NCBI GenBank assembly: GCA_022548915.1
Contig: JAKZES010000042.1
Coordinates: 1 to 48,766, forward strand
DNA: 48,766 nucleotides
Origin: Verrucomicrobiaceae bacterium E54
GTDB lineage: Bacteria; Verrucomicrobiota; Verrucomicrobiia; Verrucomicrobiales; Akkermansiaceae
Direction: 5' to 3'
Part shown: one piece after another, positions 1 through 7,332 of the stretch
How positions within the stretch are numbered: position 1 is the stretch's first letter
How the letters are laid out: each line of letters begins with the position of its first letter
The notes under the pieces: generated by a model
What the model was told of the DNA's origin: nothing
What the model saw: the letters and a program-made list of their open reading frames with translations, nothing else
The model's database searches: none
Translations under genes and position numbers: made by a program

Positions 1-93
1 CAAACCGCTGACTGGACAGCCGGATGCGGGAGATCCGCACGTCCGGTTCGAAGGGAGGGGCGGCGCAAGCCAATGCGCCGTCCCTACCCCTAT
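1..93 (+). mobile_element. Group II intron, 3' end (domains V and VI), truncated by window edge
   Basis: Positions 17-49 fit domain V: the catalytic AGC triad is at 18-20, the lower stem pairs 18-24 with 42-48 (including the usual G-U after the triad), and the upper stem pairs 26-29 with 35-38, with a two-base bulge at 40-41. Positions 53-89 fit domain VI: GGCGC 62-66 pairs with GCGCC 75-79, the lower stem 53-60 pairs with 82-89, and A86 is unpaired at the branch-point position. The intron would end in a TAT near 91-93, about five bases from the stop codon of the lactonase-like gene, which runs on the other strand. The intron-encoded reverse transcriptase and domains I-IV would lie left of the window. 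The first base pair of domain V (17/49) is a C-C mismatch, which is unusual. Confidence 0.8.
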
Positions 94-98
94 CCCAT

Positions 99-1229
99 TC
101 AGGGCGCGAACACGATGCACATCGCCCCGGGCAATTCAGCCCGGTGGCCGCTGAATTTCAGCATGCCGTCGTCGCCCACCCGGAACACGGGAACTCCCCC
201 GCTCTTTTGCCCGGCCACCAGCAGCCACCGACCGTCGGGGCTGAGCTGGATGTTGCGCGGGATGGAAACCTCCGCAGGCAGGGTCTGGATGCGCTTGAGC
301 CGTCCTTCGTCCTCCACCCGGAACACGCTCAGCGTATCCCGGCCGCGATCACCGACGTCGCGATTGGCGGTGTAGACGTGCTTTCCATCGGCGCTGACCA
401 GGATCTCCGAGCAGGTCATGTCACTGCCGTCGGCGTCGTCGGGCAGCACGCTGAGGACCTGTCTCCGCGTGAGCATGCCGTTCCGGGTGCCGCGATCATA
501 GACGATCACGGTGAGATCCAACTCACCGAGCACATACGCCTGCCTGCCATCGCGGCCGAACTTCATGTGGCGAGGACCCGATCCCGGAGGTGTCTTGGCG
601 CTGCCGGCGGGGGTGAGCTTCGCCGCGGTCGCATCGAGTTCGTAGATCACGACCTCGTCGATGCCGAGGTCCGGCGCGTAGGCGAAGCGGTTGTCCGGGC
701 CGGGGTAGATCGAGTGGGCGTGGGGTGCCTGCTGGCGTTTCGGGTTCACGCTCGATCCCTCGTGTTGGCCGAGCGACGCCCGCGGACCGAGGGAGCCGTC
801 CGGTTTCACCGGAAAGGATGCCACCGAGCCACCCCCGTAGTTGGCGACCATGAGGGTCTTGCCGTTGGCATCGAGCGCGACGAAGCACGGTCCGCCGCCG
901 CCGCTCTCCTGCCGGTTGAGTTCCTTGAGCGTCGCCCCTTCGATGGCGAAGGCAGCCACCGCCCCTTCCGGCCGCCCGCCGTCGGCGGGCTCGGTCAGGC
1001 TGGTCGAGTAGAGGAACCCTCCCTCCTTCGAGAGCGTGAGAAAACCCGGCCGCGGCACTTCGGCGGCCAGGGTCGGTGCGGACAGTTTGCCACTCTGCGG
1101 ATCAAACTCCGCGGTGTAGATGCCCTTGGCTTCGTCCTGGCCGGTGGTCCCGAGCCAAACCCGCTGCGTTTCCGCCGCCGAAGCGGTCAGGATGAGAGAC
1201 GCTGCCGCTGCCTTGAGGATCCCGTGCAT
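99..1229 (-). CDS. Secreted lactonase-fold (6-phosphogluconolactonase-like) beta-propeller protein
   Basis: The 376-residue product begins with a signal peptide (MHGILKAAAASLILTASAAE), which decides the start at 1229 over an upstream ATG at 1277. The rest is a seven-bladed propeller of the lactonase/YbhE family: phrases such as VALDANGKTLMVANYGGGSV, GPRHMKFGRDG and RNIQLSPDGRWLLVAGQ are blade repeats of that family. Cytosolic relatives hydrolyse 6-phosphogluconolactone; an exported copy probably acts on another lactone or sugar acid, so the substrate is open. It lies downstream of the sigma factor gene on the same strand. Its first ~20 codons exist as a second, decayed copy at 3061-3122, showing that it once directly followed the HzsA-related gene. 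The group II intron ends just past its stop. Confidence 0.85.
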   Translation of the reverse strand: MHGILKAAAASLILTASAAETQRVWLGTTGQDEAKGIYTAEFDPQSGKLSAPTLAAEVPRPGFLTLSKEGGFLYSTSLTEPADGGRPEGAVAAFAIEGATLKELNRQESGGGGPCFVALDANGKTLMVANYGGGSVASFPVKPDGSLGPRASLGQHEGSSVNPKRQQAPHAHSIYPGPDNRFAYAPDLGIDEVVIYELDATAAKLTPAGSAKTPPGSGPRHMKFGRDGRQAYVLGELDLTVIVYDRGTRNGMLTRRQVLSVLPDDADGSDMTCSEILVSADGKHVYTANRDVGDRGRDTLSVFRVEDEGRLKRIQTLPAEVSIPRNIQLSPDGRWLLVAGQKSGGVPVFRVGDDGMLKFSGHRAELPGAMCIVFAP

Positions 1230-1355
1230 GACGGGAGAATGGTGGATTTTGGCCGATCGGTTCAAGGCCGGTGCCACAAGGAGCGCCAGTAGCGTTCGTC
1301 GGTCTTGTAGGGATCGATGGGGGCTTCCGGCGCGATGTCGGCAGTCAGGATGCCG
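1168..1355. repeat. Direct repeat, copy A (188 bp), flanking the sigma factor gene
   Basis: This stretch aligns without gaps to 3061-3248 at a constant offset of 1893 bases. By eye about 152 of 188 positions match; the worst stretch is 1228-1260, the old intergenic spacer, and the rest is about 88% identical. It contains the first ~20 codons of the lactonase-like gene and the last ~30 codons of a HzsA-related gene. Confidence 0.9.
1262..1355 (-). pseudogene. 3'-terminal fragment of a HzsA-related gene
   Basis: On the minus strand this reads GILTADIAPEAPIDPYKTDE followed by RYWRSLWHRP and a stop. It matches the extreme C-terminus of the intact neighbour (GILPQDLPPDARIDPYKTDE, then RYWRSLWHQP). 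No start or further upstream coding sequence is attached: homology ends at about 1355, next to the end of the sigma factor gene at 1371. It is a scrap left by the duplication that brackets the sigma factor gene. Confidence 0.85.
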
Positions 1356-1370
1356 TCGGAGCCGGGGTCC

Positions 1371-2957
1371 TCATCGCGTTGGAACCCGCGACGACGGTTC
1401 ATAATTTGCCGGAACGAAGCCTTCGAAGTTCTCGCTTCGGCGCCACTTCTCGGCGGCATCGGGGTCCTGCTCGCGCCAAGCGCGGAGACCGTCGGCGATC
1501 CATTGGTCGCGGCGTTTCTCCGGGACCGACGCCTGCTTGGCCCACTGGACGGCACTGAAGGGATCGGATTCGATCCAGAAGTCGAAGATCGTGTCCATGA
1601 GATCGATGCGCTCGGACTCTCCGAATTCATCCGGCGTTTCGATCTCCAGCGTCTCGGCCAGGCGCATCGTCGCGATCGGATCGGCGTCCGCTGCACCGAC
1701 GAACGCGTTGTGCAGGGCCTTGGAATGCAGCCGGACGTTGTCGATGCCGGAAAGGTCGGCCAGAGCCGCGTCGAGGTCGAGCCGCCCCCATTCCTGGTAG
1801 AGCGCCATTTGTCGAAGGTAGCGCATGAGGTCCTGATCCGCGCCTTCGCCCAAACGAGCAGCGAGTTCGCCGTAGTAGGCTTCCGGAATTCGGGCGACCA
1901 AAGCGCGGTAGCGCAACGCGCAACGTTGGCTCTCTTCGCGGTCGCCCTCGCGGATCGGCATCAGATCGAAATCCAGCAAGGCCTGCTCCGCCTCCTCGAG
2001 GCTCTGGAATCGGGATTCGCGCTCCCGGACTTTCCCGGTTGGATCGTTGGCGGGGTTGCCTTGGCTGGCGGTGCCGCGGCGATCGGCATCCAGCGTCTCT
2101 CTGCCGGTTCCATCGTCTTCCTGGCTGAGGATGTAGGTGGTGGTTCCGACGGCTGCCAGGGTGACCACGATGGCGGAGATGAGGATGGCTTTGGTTTTCA
2201 TGAGAATGGTTGCGGTGGTGATGGTGCAAGAAACGGATGTGGTGCTGGCAAAGGCGGCTTTGTCGGCCAGCTGCAGGATGTGGGGAGAAACCCCGGCCCC
2301 GCCGGGGGCCGCGGTATCGAGGACGGAGGAAAGGATAGCGGGCGTGAATGGGGAGGCCTTGGCCTCGGCTTCGAAGAGCACGCCGAGCGCTCCGACCGAG
2401 GCAATCTCGACCCCCCGTCGGCCGAGAATTTCGCGCAGCTTTTCCCGGGCGCGGGAGAGGCGGGTGCGCAGGGTGGATGGTTGGAGATCGAGACGGCGGG
2501 CAACCTCGTTGAGCGAAGCGCCCTCGAGGTGGAAGAGCACCAAGGGTTGGCGGTAGCGATCCGGAAGGCGCTCGAGCGCGGCATCCAGTTCGCGTCGGAA
2601 CCCGGTGCTCGCGGTGGCGTCCGGGGTGATGTTTGAGGATTCATTCATGGCGGCTTGCTCCCGGCGCTGGCGGCGTTCCCTTGACTTGCGGGCATCCAGC
2701 GACAGGTGCCGGGACACCGTGTGGAGCCAGCCGGCCACCGAGGGCTTCCCGCCCAACTTGGCCGCCTCCCGTGTCAGGACGAGGAACACGGCTTGGGTGA
2801 CGTCCTGCGCGTCGTGATGATTGGACAGGATCCGCATCGCGACGGCGTGGACCATCGGCCCATGGCGCCTCACCAGGGTGTCAAAGGCGGCGTGGCAACC
2901 TTTGCCGGAGAAGTCCCTCAGGAGATTAGTGTCGGTTCTGTCGCTCGAATGAGGCAT
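1371..2957 (-). CDS. ECF-type RNA polymerase sigma factor with membrane-anchored C-terminal extension
   Basis: The 528-residue product starts at MPHSSDR (2957); an in-frame ATG at 3053 would add 32 residues with no sigma similarity. Residues ~15-70 are sigma region 2 (FDTLVRRHGPMVHAVAMRIL, then DAQDVTQAVFLVL) and ~123-182 are region 4 with its helix-turn-helix (LNEVARRLDLQPSTLRTRLS). ECF factors are usually about 200 residues; here a ~350-residue extension follows, with one hydrophobic segment at ~255-277 and an acidic, probably periplasmic, helical tail. In planctomycetes and verrucomicrobia such fusions are common and are thought to replace a separate anti-sigma factor, which fits the absence of an anti-sigma gene here. 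The gene interrupts the lactonase/HzsA-like pair and is flanked by 188-bp direct repeats. Confidence 0.88.
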   Translation of the reverse strand: MPHSSDRTDTNLLRDFSGKGCHAAFDTLVRRHGPMVHAVAMRILSNHHDAQDVTQAVFLVLTREAAKLGGKPSVAGWLHTVSRHLSLDARKSRERRQRREQAAMNESSNITPDATASTGFRRELDAALERLPDRYRQPLVLFHLEGASLNEVARRLDLQPSTLRTRLSRAREKLREILGRRGVEIASVGALGVLFEAEAKASPFTPAILSSVLDTAAPGGAGVSPHILQLADKAAFASTTSVSCTITTATILMKTKAILISAIVVTLAAVGTTTYILSQEDDGTGRETLDADRRGTASQGNPANDPTGKVRERESRFQSLEEAEQALLDFDLMPIREGDREESQRCALRYRALVARIPEAYYGELAARLGEGADQDLMRYLRQMALYQEWGRLDLDAALADLSGIDNVRLHSKALHNAFVGAADADPIATMRLAETLEIETPDEFGESERIDLMDTIFDFWIESDPFSAVQWAKQASVPEKRRDQWIADGLRAWREQDPDAAEKWRRSENFEGFVPANYEPSSRVPTR

Positions 2958-3060
2958 GTCACAGGATACCACGATTCCGCTGACCGAAATGTCCCAGGAG
3001 TTTTCGAAGTTTTTTTCCCGCGACCGCGGTATCGTCCCGGTAGGGAGCTTCACTCACCGG

Positions 3061-3122
3061 GTTTCCGCCGCCGGTCCCGTGAGGATGAAAGAAGCTGCCG
3101 CTGCCTTGAGAATCCCGTGCGT
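3061..3122 (-). pseudogene. 5'-terminal fragment of the lactonase-like gene (dead start codon)
   Basis: The minus strand reads HGILKAAAASFILTGPAAET, nearly the signal peptide of the lactonase-like protein (HGILKAAAASLILTASAAET). The start codon position (3122-3120) reads ACG instead of ATG and homology stops after about 20 codons. It is a remnant, not a gene. It marks where the lactonase start lay before the sigma factor gene was inserted. Confidence 0.85.
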
Positions 3123-3248
3123 GGTTCAAGAATGAGGGACCCCGGAGGTCCGCTTCAAGGCTGGTGCCACAAGGAGCGCCAGTAGCGTTCGTCGGTCTTG
3201 TAGGGATCGATGCGGGCGTCCGGCGGCAGGTCCTGTGGCAGGATGCCG
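3061..3248. repeat. Direct repeat, copy B (188 bp), flanking the sigma factor gene
   Basis: Partner of 1168-1355 (offset 1893, no gaps). This copy carries the intact 3' end of the HzsA-related gene and a broken 5' end of the lactonase-like gene. The interval between the copies (about 1356-3060) holds only the sigma factor gene and its upstream region. Confidence 0.9.
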
Positions 3249-5713
3249 AAGCGCTTCATTTCCCGAATGTAGGCGCGCCGCGGCCGGAAGTCCGGCATGT
3301 CGAAGCGGGTGATCTCCTCGAGCCGGTCGCGCCCTGCGGCGACCATCGCGAGCAGCGTGCGGTAGTCTTCATCGTCCGTGCCGGTGAAGACCGGGCCTTT
3401 CGAATCCGGCGTGGTGCACCGGCCGAGGCCGCCGGCCTCGCGGGCCAGCGGGGCGAGCAGCAGCAGGGATTTTTCCGGCCGGCTGAGGTTGAAGACGAGG
3501 TGGCGGCTGGTGCGGTGCGCGGGGTGGGGCATGCGCGGCATCCAGAAGGACACGTTCCGTTCATCCGAAAGCGTCCGGGGGATCAGCGGTGGATCGTGCC
3601 CGCGGTTGTGGCAGGTGTTGCAGCGACGGTCGATCACCGCGGCCCCGGCGCGGGTCGTCGGCCAGTCGTGATCGGTTTCGACCTGCCGGTTTTCCTCGTA
3701 GCCGCCGATCATGCCGGTGCCGAGGGCGGCGTAGGTGCCGGGGTAGGTGGCGGCGGCCTCGATCCACAGGCGCAGCTTCTTTTCCTCCAGCGGCGTCACG
3801 CGGGCCCCGTGGTGGGAGCCGTCGACGAGCTTGAGCAGCCGGCTGGCCGAGGAGCCCAAAGTACGAGGAGCATAGTTGCTTTGGGCGCGGTTGCGGCCGT
3901 CGGAGAACAGGCCCTCGACCGTGAGCGTGAAGTAGCTGTGGCTGAACATCGGCCCCCGGTCGCCGCTGAGCACGAGGCCACCGTCGGCCGGGCCGCCGCG
4001 CTTTGTGGCGTCGTAGCCGTGGCAGTCGACGCAGGCGCGGTCGAGGATGGGCTGGATGTCGCGCGGGAAATCGAAGACCTCCGGGACGTTGCGTTCCGGT
4101 GTGATGCGGCTGGGCGGGCGCCCGAGGGCCAGCAGCGGGCGGGGCGGCAGGGTGGTGCGGGTGCGCTGCTCGTGGCAGCCCACGCAGCTGGTCACCTCGC
4201 CGGGCTGGACGGTGAGGAAGCTCTGCATCCGCTTCACCGAGAGGTCGTTCTCGTCGAGCGCGACGAAGAACAGGCTGCGGCGGGCGGGCAGCTCGAAGTA
4301 GGCGGAGCCGTCGGCCTCGACCGGCACGGTGCCGAGGATGCGCTCGAGGGTGAAGGAGCCGCCGTAGCTCAGCGGGTCCATGCCGCCGGTGTAGTTGATC
4401 GGCTTGGGCAGCGACTCGACCACCAGCAGCTTGCGGATGTCGCCGGCTTCGACGCCCTCCATGTTCCGGCCCTCCATGATGTTGGCGAGGATCAGCTTGC
4501 CGGTCGCCTTCGAGCGATCGACCCGCGCCGGGATGATCTCCTCGCGCGGGCGCGGCAGGACCGGCCGCGGTTCGTGGAGATCATAGCCCGCCTTGCGGTC
4601 GGCCTCGGAAAGGACGTGGAGCGGCTCGGTTCGTCCCTCGCCATCCATCGCCAGCAGCTCGGCGCCGCGGGCGACCAGGAAGGCGTCGGAGGCCAGTGCC
4701 CAGGGGTCGCGAAAGGCGGTGTCGTCGGCGATCACGCGGGCGGCGGCCGGATCATCGGGGCCGCGGTCCGGGTGGAGAACGGCCACGCGCCCGGCGTGTT
4801 CCTTCTGCCCGTGACCCGGGGAGAAGATGGCCACCACTTCGCCGTCGCTGCCCGGCACCGGTTTGGCGTCGATCATCACCAGGCCGGGGCGCATGTTGCC
4901 GAAGTAGGCCATCGCGTTGGTCCCGTCGGGATTCATCGTCCACAGGTGGTGATAGTGGACCTGGGAGCGGTCGATGTATTCCCAGCGCTGGTGCAGGATG
5001 CGGCCGTCGGGAAGCGGCCAGGGGGTGTTGTCGTGCTCGATGTTGGCTGAGATCGGCTCGATGTCGGAGCCGTCCCGATCGCAGCGGTGCAGGGTGGCCA
5101 CCTGGGTCAGCCAGCAGTTGACCCAGCGCTTGCAGCGGCTGGAGACGAAGACGATGGAGTCATCGGGCAGGATGCACGGCTCGAGGTCGTCCCATGGCCC
5201 GTCGGTGAGCTGCCGCAGGCCGGAGCCGTCGAGCGCGCACTCGTAAAGGTGGTGGTATTCGCTGTCGCCCTTGCGCCAGGAGAAGACGATGGTCCTGCCG
5301 TCGTGGCGGAGCACCGGATCGCGGATGCCGCCCTCGGGGTCGTCGATGATGTCGGTGACCTCGCCGCTGGCGAGATCGAGCCGGCACAGCCGTCCGCCCG
5401 GGCGGTAGGCGAGGCGCTTCTCGTCGGGACCGTAGTAGCCGAAGTTCGCATACCAGTGCGGGTCCGAGCCGGGCTTGCGCAGGGCGAAGACGATCTCCTT
5501 CAGCTCGGGCGCTCGCTCGAGGACTTTGCGCCGGGGGGAGGCGATTGCGGGGGAGACCAGCAGCCCGGCCAGCAGCAGGGCGGATAGCCGGGAGGCGGTC
5601 GCCTGCCCGGAAATGCGTGCCGCCTTCACATGGGAGAATACGCGGATCGCTTCCGGACCATTTCGGGCGATTTGCGGCATCACCCGCCGGGTGTCACTGG
5701 AAGTGGGGGGCAT
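3155..5713 (-). CDS. HzsA-related protein: PD40/beta-propeller with cytochrome c-type haem motifs
   Basis: The 852-residue product has three CXXCH haem-attachment motifs: CVGCH (510-514), CVDCH (561-565) and CNTCH (698-702). Before them lies a TolB/PD40-like propeller (blade phrases near residues 100-310, for example IIDDPEGGIRDPVLRHDGRT). The architecture resembles proteins annotated as related to the hydrazine synthase alpha subunit, which are widespread in planctomycetes and verrucomicrobia that do not perform anammox; their function is unknown, so hydrazine synthesis should not be assumed. A signal sequence is visible around residues 41-59. That is far from the first ATG, so the real start may be ATG 5680 or GTG 5629; no convincing ribosome-binding site separates them. 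It originally preceded the lactonase-like gene directly. Confidence 0.8.
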   Translation of the reverse strand: MPPTSSDTRRVMPQIARNGPEAIRVFSHVKAARISGQATASRLSALLLAGLLVSPAIASPRRKVLERAPELKEIVFALRKPGSDPHWYANFGYYGPDEKRLAYRPGGRLCRLDLASGEVTDIIDDPEGGIRDPVLRHDGRTIVFSWRKGDSEYHHLYECALDGSGLRQLTDGPWDDLEPCILPDDSIVFVSSRCKRWVNCWLTQVATLHRCDRDGSDIEPISANIEHDNTPWPLPDGRILHQRWEYIDRSQVHYHHLWTMNPDGTNAMAYFGNMRPGLVMIDAKPVPGSDGEVVAIFSPGHGQKEHAGRVAVLHPDRGPDDPAAARVIADDTAFRDPWALASDAFLVARGAELLAMDGEGRTEPLHVLSEADRKAGYDLHEPRPVLPRPREEIIPARVDRSKATGKLILANIMEGRNMEGVEAGDIRKLLVVESLPKPINYTGGMDPLSYGGSFTLERILGTVPVEADGSAYFELPARRSLFFVALDENDLSVKRMQSFLTVQPGEVTSCVGCHEQRTRTTLPPRPLLALGRPPSRITPERNVPEVFDFPRDIQPILDRACVDCHGYDATKRGGPADGGLVLSGDRGPMFSHSYFTLTVEGLFSDGRNRAQSNYAPRTLGSSASRLLKLVDGSHHGARVTPLEEKKLRLWIEAAATYPGTYAALGTGMIGGYEENRQVETDHDWPTTRAGAAVIDRRCNTCHNRGHDPPLIPRTLSDERNVSFWMPRMPHPAHRTSRHLVFNLSRPEKSLLLLAPLAREAGGLGRCTTPDSKGPVFTGTDDEDYRTLLAMVAAGRDRLEEITRFDMPDFRPRRAYIREMKRFGILPQDLPPDARIDPYKTDERYWRSLWHQP

Positions 5714-5848
5714 GGCCGGGACTTGTCGGCCGGAGAGTCATCCCGGCGTCAGGATATCGGATTCGCCAGCGAAGCCATATGCTGACTTCAGTCCGCTCTT
5801 CCGGCCTGTCTTTCTCCCGGGCCGACGCCGGCCGGCAGGCATCCCCCT

Positions 5849-5955
5849 CTAGACTGCGGCGATTGATCGCCGCTTTGGCGAAGCATTTCAATGCGAGCCG
5901 GGCCATCGGCGATGAATCGCCTCCATGAAAGCGGCGATGAATCGCCTCAGTCTGG
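5849..5955. repeat. 107-bp terminal-inverted-repeat element (MITE/REP-like)
   Basis: The arms 5849-5876 and 5928-5955 are inverted repeats, 28 bases with three mismatches. Each arm contains a 14-base near-palindrome (GGCGATTGATCGCC on the left, GGCGATGAATCGCC on the right at 5933-5946); a third copy sits inside at 5908-5921, and a small hairpin (GCATT/AATGC) near 5884-5895. No open frame in it looks real. It lies in the 406-bp gap between the HzsA-related gene and the glycoside hydrolase; the rest of that gap (5714-5848, 5956-6119) shows nothing I recognise. Confidence 0.75.
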
Positions 5956-6119
5956 ATTTCCCGGCGGCTCCTCATCCGGGGCGGAGTGAAGCCAGGGAGC
6001 AAGGGAGGGACACCGAGCCTGAAACGTCCGGCCGCGGACCACTGCTTCGCGGTCACCCCGATCGCTCCGCCCACCACTTTCAGCTGCACCCTCGCCTGAC
6101 CGGCCACCTGCCGGGCGCC

Positions 6120-7229
6120 CTACTTCTTCCCGGTCAGCTTCCGGATCAGCTCGACCTCCGCCTTGCGGAAGGGGGTGCCGTCGGGGCGCAGCACGTCGTG
6201 GTGCCAGACCTCGGGCTCGGCGGTGAACTTCTTCCGCCACGACGACCAGGGATACTGGGTCTGGATCTTGCCGGCGACGAAGCCCCAGTTCCAGGCCCCG
6301 ATCTTGTTCGCCTTGAAGTAGGGGAGGTGCGTTTCAAAAGTGCTGCCATTGGTGCGCGCGATGTATTCCGTGCATAGTAGTGGCCGCCCGAAGGGCTTGA
6401 GCGAGCCGACCCGCTCGGCGGTCCGCTCGAGTCCGTCGTAGCTGTGGAAGGAGATCACGTCGGAGTTGTCGCGCATGAAGATATTCACCGGGGTCGCCTT
6501 GGGGCCGGTCCACTCCCGGGCCCACAAGCCGGCGGTCAGCGGCTGTGAGGGGTTCACGTCGCGCGCCCAGGTGAACATCTTCGTCAGCAGCATCAGACCC
6601 AGCTTCTCCTTTTCCTCGGTGCTCATCGCATCCCCGGCCCCGTCGTTGCCCGGCTCGTTGTAGAGATCCCACACGACGACCCGCGGGTCGTCCTTGAAGC
6701 GCCCGATCACGCCGCGGAAGTAGGGCTCGAGCGAGTCGTGTCTCGCCGGGTCGCGCAGCACCTCGATGTGCGGCGACTGGACCCAGCCGGAGTTGTGGAC
6801 GTGGGGTTTCGGCTCGGGCTGCCGGCCCAGCTTCGGGTGGGGATTCCACACCGCGTCGCACAAAACCAGCATGGTGCCGATGCCGTGCTTGTCGGCGATC
6901 GTGAGGAAGCGGTCGATGCGCTCGAGGAAGGCCTCGCCGTCCTTTTCCCAGACGAGGTCGTGGAGATAGACCCGCACCGTGTTCATGCCGATGTCCGAGG
7001 CCCAGCCCAGCTCCCGGTCGATGGTTGCCGGATCAAAGGTCTCCGCCTGCCACATCTCAAGCTGGTTGATCGCGGTCGAGGGCGTGAAGTTGCAGCCGAC
7101 CCACCACGGCTGTTCCTTGTACCAGGCGTTGGCCTTTTCCTCCGACCATCGGCCCGGGATGATCCCTTCGTCGGCGGTGGCGGATGGAACGAGCGCGAGG
7201 GTGGCGAGGAGCAGGGTGGGGAGCTTCAT
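6120..7229 (-). CDS. Secreted glycoside hydrolase, clan A TIM barrel (GH5-like)
   Basis: The 369-residue product has a signal peptide (MKLPTLLLATLALVPSATA), which selects the start at 7229 over an in-frame ATG at 7283. WWVGCNFTPSTAINQLEMW near the N-terminus, RVYLHDLVWEKD on an early strand, VVVWDLYNEPGN with the probable acid/base Glu192, and GRPLLCTEYIAR with the probable nucleophile Glu288 match clan GH-A retaining hydrolases. Databases often name such proteins cellulase family or 1,4-beta-xylanase; the true substrate cannot be read from the sequence. It is divergent from the secreted beta-helix gene starting at 7333, with about 100 bp between them, which suggests joint use on an external polysaccharide. 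Confidence 0.82.
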   Translation of the reverse strand: MKLPTLLLATLALVPSATADEGIIPGRWSEEKANAWYKEQPWWVGCNFTPSTAINQLEMWQAETFDPATIDRELGWASDIGMNTVRVYLHDLVWEKDGEAFLERIDRFLTIADKHGIGTMLVLCDAVWNPHPKLGRQPEPKPHVHNSGWVQSPHIEVLRDPARHDSLEPYFRGVIGRFKDDPRVVVWDLYNEPGNDGAGDAMSTEEKEKLGLMLLTKMFTWARDVNPSQPLTAGLWAREWTGPKATPVNIFMRDNSDVISFHSYDGLERTAERVGSLKPFGRPLLCTEYIARTNGSTFETHLPYFKANKIGAWNWGFVAGKIQTQYPWSSWRKKFTAEPEVWHHDVLRPDGTPFRKAEVELIRKLTGKK

Positions 7230-7332
7230 GGGGACGGGCACAGTTGCATCGAACGCTACGCCCGCCGGGCGCTCTTTTGTCATTCCATGCCCGGGGATGA
7301 AGATTCTGGTGTCGGCAAGCGTAAACGGGTTG

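Noticed and set aside
16-50. tRNA T-arm (GGTTCGAA) at the left edge
   Set aside because: The surrounding sequence does not fold as a cloverleaf but fits domain V of a group II intron.
24-1292. Long plus-strand frame over the lactonase-like gene
   Set aside because: It is the antisense of a well-supported gene with signal peptide and propeller motifs; long antisense frames are expected at this GC content.
3061-3248. Independent small gene between the sigma factor and the HzsA-related gene
   Set aside because: The start codon is ACG and similarity to the lactonase-like gene ends after ~20 codons; it is a duplicated fragment.
5694-6107. Small minus-strand frame in the gap after the HzsA-related gene
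   Set aside because: It runs straight through the inverted-repeat element and has no protein-like features; the frame exists because the element lacks stops.
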